Part shown: positions 1 through 5,483 of the stretch, one piece after another
How positions within the stretch are numbered: position 1 is the first letter of the stretch
Layout: the number at the start of each line of letters is the position of its first letter
Assembly (NCBI GenBank): GCA_947462945.1
Contig: CANHTE010000039.1
Location: 1-8,392, forward strand
From: Acetobacteraceae bacterium
Lineage (GTDB): Bacteria; Pseudomonadota; Alphaproteobacteria; Acetobacterales; Acetobacteraceae
Direction: 5' to 3'
DNA: 8,392 bases
Notes under the pieces: model-generated
Database searches by the model: none
What the model was told of the DNA's origin: nothing
What the model saw: the letters and a program-made list of their open reading frames with translations, nothing else
Program-made: the position numbers and the translations under genes

Positions 1-96
1 GCCCGGGCCATAAAAGCCGATGCCCCAGGCAAAGATGGCGATGGTGAAGGCGGCCCAAACCACGCGCCAACCGAAATAGGGCAATCCTGCCTTCAC
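1..96 (-). CDS. MFS transporter, N-terminal fragment (runs off left edge)
   Basis: Thirty-two codons are visible from a GTG start at 96, reading VKAGLPYFGWRVVWAAF and then a hydrophobic run ending GIGFYGPG. An aromatic/GWRVVW stretch leading into a first membrane helix with a Gly-rich end is typical of major facilitator transporters of the organic-acid kind, which carry small solutes across the inner membrane. I chose GTG because a purine-rich AAGGGGGG ribosome site lies just upstream; an in-frame ATG at 120 would add eight residues (MRGGRGAA) but has a poorer ribosome site. The gene lies 52 bp after the lyase large-subunit stop on the same strand, so it is probably co-transcribed and may import that enzyme's substrate or a precursor. 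That role is inferred from position only; the rest of the protein is outside the window. Confidence 0.7.
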   Translation of the reverse strand, partial: MKAGLPYFGWRVVWAAFTIAIFAWGIGFYGPG

Positions 97-105
97 CGCC
101 GCCCC

Positions 106-134
106 CCTTCCCCCGCGCATGGCACGGGGGAAGG
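106..134 (-). promoter_or_regulatory. Perfect 10-bp stem-loop between lyase operon and MFS gene
   Basis: CCTTCCCCCG at 106-115 is the exact reverse complement of CGGGGGAAGG at 125-134, with a 9-nt loop. No T-tract follows on the minus strand, so it is a poor fit to a standard intrinsic terminator. In the minus-strand transcript its 3' arm contributes GGGGGAAGG, part of the purine tract that would serve as ribosome site for the GTG start at 96. The alternative ATG (118-120) falls in the loop. It could lower transporter translation relative to the lyase, stabilise the upstream mRNA, or act as a weak terminator. Confidence 0.5.
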
Positions 135-148
135 TTCATCCTGACGGA

Positions 149-1324
149 TCAGGCGCTTTCGTAAAGCCGCGTCAGCGAGAATTCCCGGTGGCCCAGCAAT
201 TCGGCCGCCGTGAGTTCGCCATCAGCGGTGCGCAGCATGCAATCCAGCAGCGCCTCGCCGGCCTCATCCATGTTGATCCGCTTTTGCAGCAGGCCCGTCA
301 CGTCCACATCCACGTGTTCGGACATGGTGCGCTGCGTGCGCGGATTGGCCGTCAGCTTGATCACCGGCAGGATCGGATTGCCGATGACATTGCCCTGGCC
401 CGTCGGGAAGAAATGCACCGCATAGCCGGAGGCCGCGCAAAGCGTGACCATCTCGGCCGCGGCGGACGAGGAGTCCATGAACCACAGCCCGGGGCCGGTC
501 GGCTCCTCCGCCTTGTCCAGCACGCCATCGACCGTGCACTTCTTGCCGATCTTGGTAATGTTGCCGAGCGCCTTTTCCTCGATGGTGGTCAGGCCACCTT
601 CGATATTGCCTTTGGTGGGCTGGCTGTCGGAGAGATCGCTCGTCTTGTTGGCTTCGATCACCCGCTGGTAGCGGTCGAACATCGCCATGAACTGCTCACG
701 GATTTCGGGCGTCTTGCAGCGCGCGGCCACCAGATGCTCGCCACCCGTCAACTCGGTGGTTTCGCCAAACACCAGGGTGTGGCCGGCTTCCCAGAGCTTG
801 TCGAAGGCATTGCCCACGGTCGGGCAGGATGCGAGGCCCGAGGTCGTGTCGCTCTCGCCGCATTTGGTGGAAACCCAGAGGTCCACCAGCGGCGCCTTGA
901 CCTTCTTCAGCTTGGAGGCGTGCTTCACCATGCGATAGGCCGCGCGCGAGGCGGAAGCGATGGTGTTGATGTCGCCATTCTGCTCGATGGCGAAGCCTTC
1001 CACCGGCTTGCCGCTGAGCGCGATGCCCTCGACGATCTTGCCGGTCCAGCCGGGCTCGATCCCGATGACGACCACGGCGGCCACATTCGGGTTGCAGCCG
1101 GTGCCGATCAGCGTGCGGAAATGCAGATCGAGGTCGGCGCCGAATTGCAGGCGGCCATAGGCGTGCGGGATCGCCATCGCGCCCTGGATATTATTCGCGA
1201 CCGCCTGGGCGGCGGCGTTGGAGAGGTCATCCACGGGGAGGATGATGACGTGGTTGCGCACGCCCATCCGGCCATTCTCGCGGCGCCATCCATCGAAGGA
1301 GGCGGCTTTCAGGTTCATTGCCAT
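149..1324 (-). CDS. suyB: UxaA-family lyase large subunit, probable (2R)-sulfolactate sulfo-lyase beta (SuyB-like)
   Basis: This 391-residue protein belongs to the UxaA/GarD (altronate/galactarate dehydratase C-terminal) family, metal-dependent cytosolic lyases acting on 2-hydroxy acids. Recognisable blocks are [14 protein letters not shown] (17-30), GTGCNPN (74-80), [12 protein letters not shown] (153-164), a Gly-Leu-Thr-Thr-Ile-Glu-Glu-Lys stretch near 244-251 and [11 protein letters not shown] (305-315). Cys77 and Cys155 are candidate metal or active-site residues by family analogy. The SAF domain is a separate gene 12 bp upstream, whereas classic UxaA and GarD are single chains of about 500 residues. 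A split of about 10 plus 42 kDa and the LTRLYESA terminus match my memory of SuyAB, which splits 3-sulfolactate into pyruvate and sulfite. An uncharacterised sugar-acid dehydratase is the main alternative. The start may be ATG 1324 or the in-frame ATG 1318; both have nearby purine-rich sequence. Family membership is near certain, the SuyB name moderate. Confidence 0.65.
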   Translation of the reverse strand: MAMNLKAASFDGWRRENGRMGVRNHVIILPVDDLSNAAAQAVANNIQGAMAIPHAYGRLQFGADLDLHFRTLIGTGCNPNVAAVVVIGIEPGWTGKIVEGIALSGKPVEGFAIEQNGDINTIASASRAAYRMVKHASKLKKVKAPLVDLWVSTKCGESDTTSGLASCPTVGNAFDKLWEAGHTLVFGETTELTGGEHLVAARCKTPEIREQFMAMFDRYQRVIEANKTSDLSDSQPTKGNIEGGLTTIEEKALGNITKIGKKCTVDGVLDKAEEPTGPGLWFMDSSSAAAEMVTLCAASGYAVHFFPTGQGNVIGNPILPVIKLTANPRTQRTMSEHVDVDVTGLLQKRINMDEAGEALLDCMLRTADGELTAAELLGHREFSLTRLYESA

Positions 1325-1336
1325 CTTCCGTTTCCC

Positions 1337-1621
1337 CTACCAGCGCTTCGTCTTGACGTTATGGACGTGCAGATGCTCGCCCGGCGCGATGTCGGCGATG
1401 GCGCGGCCGATATCGATGCCATATTTGAAGATCGTGTCGCCCGCCTTGATCGCCTTGATGGCAAGCTTGTGGCCGATGGGGATGTCCGACTTCGCGTCGA
1501 ACTCGATCATCTTGTCCTGGTCCATGATCCAGCCGTTGATGCGGTTGCTGGCCGTCAGGCCCTCCACCACCACGACTCCCACGGAATCGCCTTCGTCATG
1601 CACGACGAAATGGATCGTCAT
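1337..1621 (-). CDS. suyA: SAF-domain small subunit of UxaA-family lyase (SuyA-like)
   Basis: The 94-residue protein corresponds to the N-terminal SAF domain of UxaA-type dehydratases, here encoded separately. It opens with VVHDEGDSVGVVVVEG (6-21), has the family core IPIGHKLAIK (47-56), then KYGIDIG (66-72), and ends GEHLHVHNVKTKRW. The IPxGHK and GEHxHxHN motifs are standard for this domain; the EGDSVGVVVVEG opening and KTKRW end are what I recall from sulfolactate sulfo-lyase alpha subunits. It would pair with the large subunit encoded 12 bp downstream. The ATG at 1621 is well supported: AGGAGGG sits 7 nt upstream, the strongest ribosome site in the window. It is the first gene of a minus-strand operon divergent from a GntR regulator. 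No separate sulfite-handling or sulfolactate dehydrogenase gene is visible, so the exact substrate stays open. Confidence 0.65.
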   Translation of the reverse strand: MTIHFVVHDEGDSVGVVVVEGLTASNRINGWIMDQDKMIEFDAKSDIPIGHKLAIKAIKAGDTIFKYGIDIGRAIADIAPGEHLHVHNVKTKRW

Positions 1622-1627
1622 TGAGGT

Positions 1628-1649
1628 TCCCTCCTGTTCAATGGAGGGA
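1628..1649 (-). promoter_or_regulatory. 7-bp hairpin/inverted repeat covering the suyA-like ribosome binding site
   Basis: TCCCTCC (1628-1634) and GGAGGGA (1643-1649) are perfect reverse complements separated by 8 nt. On the minus strand the downstream arm is GGAGGGA, the Shine-Dalgarno sequence placed 7 nt before the ATG at 1621. If the leader starts upstream of 1649, the ribosome site would be paired. If transcription starts nearer 1642, the repeat could only act as a DNA-level operator. The sequence alone cannot choose between these. Confidence 0.45.
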
Positions 1650-1667
1650 CGCTAGGGCCCCATTGAA
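1637..1667. promoter_or_regulatory. Candidate operator: TTCAATGG-N15-CCATTGAA
   Basis: TTCAATGG at 1637-1644 is the exact reverse complement of CCATTGAA at 1660-1667. The half-site centres are 23 bp apart, about two helical turns, which suits a dimeric regulator bound on one face. It lies in the divergent gap between the lyase operon and the GntR-type regulator, which is the obvious candidate binder. The right arm falls within the spacer of the predicted minus-strand promoter and the left arm near its predicted start, so binding there would be expected to repress the lyase genes. Confidence 0.45.
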
Positions 1668-1677
1668 ATGCAGTCAA
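1649..1677 (-). promoter_or_regulatory. Candidate sigma70-type promoter for the lyase operon
   Basis: On the minus strand, TTGACT (reverse complement of 1672-1677) is followed after 17 nt by TAGCGT (reverse complement of 1649-1654). The -35 is close to consensus; the -10 matches only 3 of 6 positions but keeps the first T, the A and the last T. Start would be near 1642, giving a leader of roughly 20 nt that contains the AGGAGGG ribosome site. Confidence 0.4.
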
Positions 1678-1686
1678 CTATATGAC
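1673..1686. promoter_or_regulatory. Second short inverted repeat (GTCA-N6-TGAC) at the gntR start
   Basis: GTCA (1673-1676) and TGAC (1683-1686) form a short imperfect palindrome around an AT-rich centre containing CTATAT. It overlaps the predicted -35 of the minus-strand promoter and lies just upstream of the GntR ATG at 1691. CTATAT (1678-1683) could also be a -10 element for the regulator, placing its start at about 1690-1691. GntR regulators often bind short palindromes of this size and autoregulate, but a four-base half-site is weak evidence. Confidence 0.3.
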
Positions 1687-1690
1687 CTAG

Positions 1691-2413
1691 ATGAGCTGCA
1701 TGAATATCGAATCTCCCGTCTGGCGCCAGGTGCGCGCCGCCATCGTGGCCCAGATCGCCGCCGGCGAGTTCCCGCCTGGCACACCCCTGCCGGCCGAAAA
1801 GGCCCTGGCAGAGCGGTTTTCCTGCGCCATCGGCACAATTCGCCGCGCAACGGATGGGCTGGTGGCCGAAGGCGTGCTGACCCGCCAGCAGGGGCGCGGC
1901 ACCTTCGTCGCCCAACATACGACGGAGCGCAGTTTTCGTTTCTTCCATCTGCGCCAGCCAGATGGCACGGCGGAATTGCCGCGCACCGAATTCCTGGATT
2001 TCTCCCGCCGCGCCGCCGATACCGAGCAGGCGGCCGCCCTCAACCTTGCCCCCAGCGCGATGCTGCTGCGCGCGCGCCATTTGCAGCATTTGGCGGGCCG
2101 GCCGGCCATGCTGGAAAAGCTCTGGCTGCCCGAGGCCCTGTTCCCCGGGCTGGACGGGCCGCGCTTCGCCAGCCGGCCGGGCACCGTCTATGACCTCTAC
2201 CAGCGCGAATTCGGCATCAGTGTGACGCGGATTGATGAACAGCTTCGCGCGGCCATCCCCTCCGCCCGCAACGCCGAACGGCTGGGCCTGCGGCCGGGTG
2301 AACCGGCCCTGTTCATCCGCCGGATCGCCTTCGCCGTGGATGGCGTCCCGGTGGAGCTCCGCCTGGCTTGGGCCGATACGCGGGGGCTGGCCTACTTCAA
2401 CAGCCGGGCCTGA
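1691..2413 (+). CDS. GntR-family transcriptional regulator, HutC/FarR (UTRA) subfamily
   Basis: A 240-residue DNA-binding regulator. Residues about 8-76 are a GntR winged helix-turn-helix: VWRQVRAAIVAQIAAGEF, then PPGTPLPAEKALAERF, recognition helix IGTIRRATDGLVAEGVL and the wing QQGRGTFVA. Residues about 90-235 fit a UTRA ligand-binding domain (LLRARHLQHLAGRPAMLEKLWLP, then VYDLYQREFGI and FIRRIAFAVDGVPVELRLAW). The UTRA ligand is usually a pathway metabolite that releases the protein from DNA. It is divergent from the lyase operon, with 69 bp packed with inverted repeats between them, and 37 bp upstream of an aminotransferase gene on its own strand, so it probably controls both. No Shine-Dalgarno precedes ATG 1691 or the alternative ATG 1700, and the mRNA may be leaderless. 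Family assignment is firm; target and ligand are inferred. Confidence 0.9.
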   Translation: MSCMNIESPVWRQVRAAIVAQIAAGEFPPGTPLPAEKALAERFSCAIGTIRRATDGLVAEGVLTRQQGRGTFVAQHTTERSFRFFHLRQPDGTAELPRTEFLDFSRRAADTEQAAALNLAPSAMLLRARHLQHLAGRPAMLEKLWLPEALFPGLDGPRFASRPGTVYDLYQREFGISVTRIDEQLRAAIPSARNAERLGLRPGEPALFIRRIAFAVDGVPVELRLAWADTRGLAYFNSRA

Positions 2414-2450
2414 CGTGGCACAGTCTTCGCCCAAGCATGGAGTGCGAAAC

Positions 2451-3326
2451 ATGGCCGGCGTCTTCTGGTACAACGGGGTCTGGTCCACCGAGGAGCCGAA
2501 GATCATCGGCCCGATGGATCACTGCTTCTGGCTGGGTTCGGTGATTTTCGACGGGGCGCGCTCCGTCACCGGCTGGGCGCCCGATCTGGATCGCCATTGC
2601 GCCCGCGCCGTGCGCTCGGCCCGCGTCATGGGCATGCAGCCCACCAAGACGCCCGAGGAGATCGAGGCGCTCTGCCGCGAGGGCATTCGCCGCATGGGGC
2701 CGGACGCCACGCTCTACATCCGGCCGATGTTCTTCATCCGCCAGGGCCTGGGTGCGGCGCGGCCGGACCCGAACAGCACCGATTTCATTCTCTCGCTCTA
2801 CGACACGCCGCTGCCCGCCTGGTCCGGCTTCTCGGCCATGCTCACGCCCTTCCGCAAGCCCGCCACCGATATGGCGCCGACCGATGCGAAGGCCGCCTGC
2901 CTCTACCCCAATGGCGCGCGCGCCACAGCCTGGGCGAATGAGCGCGGGCATGACATGGCGGTGATGAGCGATGTCGCGGGCAATATCGCGGAATTCGCCA
3001 GCTCCAACCTCTGGTTCGCCAAGGATGGCGTGGTGGTGACGCCCGCAGTGAACCACACCTTCCTCAATGGCATCACCCGGCAGCGCGTGCTGGCCCTGTT
3101 CCGTGAGGCTGGCATCCCCGTCGAGGAGCGCGCGGTCCGCCCCGAGGAGCTGGACGACGCCGATGAAATCTTCTCGACCGGCAACTACGCCAAGGTGCAG
3201 CCGGTCATCCGCTACAATGGACGCGACCTTGCCATCGGCCCCTTCGCGAACAAGGCGCGGGAGATGTATTTCGCCTGGATGCGCGCCCAGCCACGCGTGG
3301 TGAGCGAGGCCACCGCGGCCGAGTAA
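2451..3326 (+). CDS. Class IV PLP aminotransferase, branched-chain-aminotransferase type
   Basis: A 291-residue fold-type IV PLP enzyme of the IlvE/D-amino-acid aminotransferase superfamily, expected to move an amino group between an amino acid and a 2-oxo acid in the cytosol. Landmarks: SVIFDGAR (30-37), catalytic Schiff-base lysine Lys147 in DAKAACLYPN, cofactor-nitrogen glutamate Glu181 in NIAEFASSNLWFAKDG, LNGITRQRV (205-213) and FSTGNYAKVQPV (241-252). The last segment replaces the usual GTAAEI-type phosphate loop and the glutamate neighbourhood lacks the common EGxGEN form, so it is not a textbook IlvE. ATG 2451 is chosen because GGAG (2439-2442) lies 8 nt upstream; GTG 2415 would also be in frame. 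It follows the GntR gene by 37 bp, likely as one operon. Branched-chain amino acids, another 2-oxo acid, or an R-amine are possible substrates; sequence alone does not decide. Confidence 0.85.
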   Translation: MAGVFWYNGVWSTEEPKIIGPMDHCFWLGSVIFDGARSVTGWAPDLDRHCARAVRSARVMGMQPTKTPEEIEALCREGIRRMGPDATLYIRPMFFIRQGLGAARPDPNSTDFILSLYDTPLPAWSGFSAMLTPFRKPATDMAPTDAKAACLYPNGARATAWANERGHDMAVMSDVAGNIAEFASSNLWFAKDGVVVTPAVNHTFLNGITRQRVLALFREAGIPVEERAVRPEELDDADEIFSTGNYAKVQPVIRYNGRDLAIGPFANKAREMYFAWMRAQPRVVSEATAAE

Positions 3327-3332
3327 CCCCTC

Positions 3333-3367
3333 GGGCGGGTTGCAGCTTTCACGCTTGCATCCCGCCC
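3333..3367. promoter_or_regulatory. Intergenic stem-loop between aminotransferase and deaminase-like gene
   Basis: GGGCGGG (3333-3339) pairs with CCCGCCC (3361-3367), and after one T-T mismatch TGCA (3341-3344) pairs with TGCA (3356-3359). This gives an interrupted stem of 7 plus 4 bp starting 6 nt after the aminotransferase stop. There is no T-run after it, so it could be a U-less terminator, an mRNA-stabilising hairpin or part of a promoter region. It suggests the next two genes form their own transcription unit. Confidence 0.4.
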
Positions 3368-3382
3368 CCGATGCGCCAGACT
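3355..3382 (+). promoter_or_regulatory. Possible promoter for a leaderless deaminase-like mRNA
   Basis: TTGCAT (3355-3360), a 16-nt spacer and CAGACT (3377-3382) resemble a weak -35/-10 pair. The -10 ends 6 nt before the ATG at 3389, which would make the first base of that ATG the probable transcription start. No Shine-Dalgarno precedes either ATG 3371 or ATG 3389, which fits leaderless initiation. In GC-rich DNA such matches occur by chance, so this is tentative. Confidence 0.3.
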
Positions 3383-3388
3383 TCCCGC

Positions 3389-4138
3389 ATGGAAATCCGC
3401 GCCACCCCCTTCCCCGCCGGCGGCTACCGCTTCGTGCCTGGCCGGCAATTCTCCGGCGGTATCGCAGCCGAGCCAGGCTTCGCCCTGCGCCGCGTGCGGT
3501 TCCGCAACCCGATGCCGCTCACCCAGGGCCTGGCTGCCGCGCGCGCCATCCTCCAGGCGGCGGGCCGCCCGCCGGAAGCGCTGGCCGCCTGCGAATTGCG
3601 CTCGCCCCTGCCGCTGCCCATCGCGGAATTCGTCGCCTTCAATGAACGCTATCTGGCGGCGTTGCAGGCGGAGGGCTTCACGGCCGAAGCACCCTATCCC
3701 ATCGGCCGCAGCAACCTGGCCCCCATCCTGGCACCACCCGCCAGCGTGGTGCTTTTCGCCATCACCTTCACGGTCCCGGCCGAGGGCCCGGGGGGTGAGG
3801 ATTTCTTCATCTCCGGCAAGCCTGAAAACCGCCCAGCGGCCAGCTTCGAGGAGGGTATCGTGGGCGGTGGCGATGTCTCGCCCGCAGGCCTGCGCATCAA
3901 GGCCGAGTATGTGATGGCGGAACTGCGCGCGCGGATGACGGAGCTGCGCGTTGATCCAGGGCGCATCTCGGGCGCCCAGGCCTATACCATCCACCCGCTC
4001 GATCCTGTTCGGGAAATCGTGGCCGGCAGCCTGCCGCTGGCCTGGGGCGGGCTGACCCTGGTGCCGGCGCATCCGCCCGTCACCGGCCTCGCCTTCGAGG
4101 TGGATTTGCGCGCGGTCTCCGAGGAGAGCCTCGCGTGA
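3389..4138 (+). CDS. CnbZ-like putative deaminase (2-amino-5-chloromuconate deaminase family)
   Basis: From ATG 3389 the protein has 249 residues. It resembles the family typified by CnbZ, the 2-amino-5-chloromuconate deaminase of chloronitrobenzene degraders, as I recall it: LRRVRFRNPMPL (33-44), ACELRSPLPLPIAEFVAFNERY (67-88), GRSNLAP (106-112), GDVSPAGLRIKAEYVM (161-176) and the C-terminal LAFEVDLRAV (234-243). Most relatives are annotated from genomes only, and the true role here may be deamination of an enamine or imine intermediate of another pathway. No catalytic residue can be named with confidence. I prefer ATG 3389 over ATG 3371 because it has a possible -10 six bases upstream and the homologous region begins after it; neither has a Shine-Dalgarno. 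Its stop overlaps the start of the flavin monooxygenase gene by 4 bp, so the two are translationally coupled and probably act on one compound. Confidence 0.65.
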   Translation: MEIRATPFPAGGYRFVPGRQFSGGIAAEPGFALRRVRFRNPMPLTQGLAAARAILQAAGRPPEALAACELRSPLPLPIAEFVAFNERYLAALQAEGFTAEAPYPIGRSNLAPILAPPASVVLFAITFTVPAEGPGGEDFFISGKPENRPAASFEEGIVGGGDVSPAGLRIKAEYVMAELRARMTELRVDPGRISGAQAYTIHPLDPVREIVAGSLPLAWGGLTLVPAHPPVTGLAFEVDLRAVSEESLA

Positions 4139-5448
4139 CTACGCCGCGCCGCAAGATGCATCTGGTGGCCTATCTGAAGGCCGGCCCGTCAGCGAGCTAT
4201 CCCAGCACTTGGCGCCACCCTTCCGCTTCGCTCGATGATTTGTTTGATCCGCGCCGGTGGGAACACATTGCCCGCGTGCTGGAGGCGGCCCGCTTCGATG
4301 CCTGCTTCTTCGCGGATGGTCTGGGCATCCCCGATCTCTACAAGGGCAGCTATGATGACTATCTGGGCCGTGGCGGGCAGCTCAGCCTGGTGGACCCCAT
4401 GATCCTGGCGCCTTTGATGGCACGGGTGACGGAGCATCTGGGTATTGGCGTCACCCTCTCCACCAGCTTCATCGCGCCCTATGTCATCGCGCGCTATCTG
4501 GGCTCGCTCGATTTGATCAGCAGCGGACGCGCCGCCTGGAATGTCGTCACCACCGGACGCGATTTCGAGGCGCAGAATTGCGGCGTGGCGGGGCTGCCTC
4601 CCAAGGAGGAGCGCTACGACATGGCCGATGAGGTGATGGAGGCCTGCGACGCGTTGTGGAATGGCTGGGAGGAGGACGCCCTGGTGCTGGACCGCGAAAG
4701 CGGCGTCTTCGCCGATGCATCCAAGGTGCGCTACGCCCATTACCAGGGGAAATACGTCAGCACGCGCGGGCCGCTCTCCATCCCGCGCAGCCCACAGGTG
4801 CGGCCAGGCATCATGCAGGCGGGCGCCTCGCCGCGCGGCCGTGCCTTCGCCGCGCGCTGGGCCGAGATGATCTTCGCCACGCCGGCCACCAAGGCGGATT
4901 CCCTCGCCTACCGGACGGATATTCGCGCGCGCATGGAAGCCATCGGCCGCAACCCCGATGAATGCGCCGTGCTGCCCTCCATGACAGTGGTGGTGGGTGA
5001 GACGGAAAGCATCGCGCGTGAAAAAGCCGCGCATCTGGAATCCCTGGTGGACCCGGAATTGGTCATCGCCTCCAGCTCCTGGTCCGTGGTGGCGGATCTC
5101 AGCCGCGTGGACACGCCCGAAGCCATGGCGGCGGCCGATACCAACCAGGGCGTTCAGGGCCACCGGGACCGGATGATGCAGGTGGCCCGCGCGAAGGGCA
5201 TCACCTTCGCCGAGGCGGTGCGACAGCCGCGCGCATTGGTGGCCGGCACGCCCGCCATGATCGCGGATATCATGGAGGATTGGTTCGCCTCCGGCGCGTG
5301 TGATGGCTTCATCCTGCCACCCACCATCTTTCCCACCACCTTCGAGGAGTTCGGCCGGATGGTGGTGCCCGAACTGCAAAGGCGCGGCATCTTCCGGCGT
5401 GACTATGCGGGGCGCACCCTGCGGGAAAATCTGCGCAACCCGGGCTGA
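4135..5448 (+). CDS. FMN-dependent monooxygenase, NtaA/SnaA/DszA family (bacterial luciferase-like)
   Basis: A 437-residue luciferase-like flavin monooxygenase of the branch containing nitrilotriacetate monooxygenase NtaA, pristinamycin synthase subunit SnaA and DszA. These cytosolic enzymes use FMNH2 from a separate reductase, and O2, to oxidise C-N or C-S compounds. Landmarks: KMHLVAYLKAG (7-17), FDACFFADGLGIPDLYKGS (54-72), SGRAAWNVVT (130-139), QAGASPRGRAFAARWAEMIF (228-247), and GTPAMIADIMEDWFASGACDGF (371-392). Length is normal for the group and no domain is missing. The GTG at 4135 overlaps the upstream stop (GTGA) and has GAGGAGAG 6 nt before it; an ATG at codon 8 is a weaker alternative. 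No flavin reductase gene lies nearby, so reduced flavin must come from elsewhere. Pairing with a CnbZ-like deaminase favours a nitrogen-containing substrate; a sulfonated or sulfur compound is possible. Family call firm, substrate unknown. Confidence 0.88.
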   Translation: MTTPRRKMHLVAYLKAGPSASYPSTWRHPSASLDDLFDPRRWEHIARVLEAARFDACFFADGLGIPDLYKGSYDDYLGRGGQLSLVDPMILAPLMARVTEHLGIGVTLSTSFIAPYVIARYLGSLDLISSGRAAWNVVTTGRDFEAQNCGVAGLPPKEERYDMADEVMEACDALWNGWEEDALVLDRESGVFADASKVRYAHYQGKYVSTRGPLSIPRSPQVRPGIMQAGASPRGRAFAARWAEMIFATPATKADSLAYRTDIRARMEAIGRNPDECAVLPSMTVVVGETESIAREKAAHLESLVDPELVIASSSWSVVADLSRVDTPEAMAAADTNQGVQGHRDRMMQVARAKGITFAEAVRQPRALVAGTPAMIADIMEDWFASGACDGFILPPTIFPTTFEEFGRMVVPELQRRGIFRRDYAGRTLRENLRNPG

Positions 5449-5452
5449 TCGG

Positions 5453-5482
5453 GCGGGGCCGCAGCTTCGCCGTGAGGCCCGC
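5453..5482. terminator. Possible bidirectional terminator hairpin between convergent genes
   Basis: The 35-bp gap between the monooxygenase stop and the convergent NTF2-like stop holds GGGCC (5456-5460) pairing with GGCCC (5476-5480), extended by a GC pair on each side of a one-base bulge. It has no T-tract in either direction. Position between converging genes is the main support. Confidence 0.3.
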
Positions 5483-5483
5483 G

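Noticed and set aside
119..1624. Long open plus-strand frame (501 codons) spanning the whole lyase gene pair
   Set aside because: It is antisense to two conserved genes with clear family motifs; its low-complexity His/Asp/Arg-rich translation matches no family I recognise and is typical of codon-bias shadows in GC-rich DNA.
1621..2193. 190-codon plus-strand frame starting in the divergent region
   Set aside because: It overlaps the GntR gene in another frame; the Arg/Pro/Ala-rich translation is a frame shadow.
3212..4072. 286-codon minus-strand open frame across the aminotransferase end and CnbZ-like gene
   Set aside because: It straddles two real genes and a hairpin gap, and its translation is compositionally shadow-like.
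4189..5379. 396-codon minus-strand open frame opposite the flavin monooxygenase
   Set aside because: The plus-strand protein has conserved luciferase-like motifs throughout; the antisense translation is His/Gly/Arg-rich with no recognisable domain or ribosome site.
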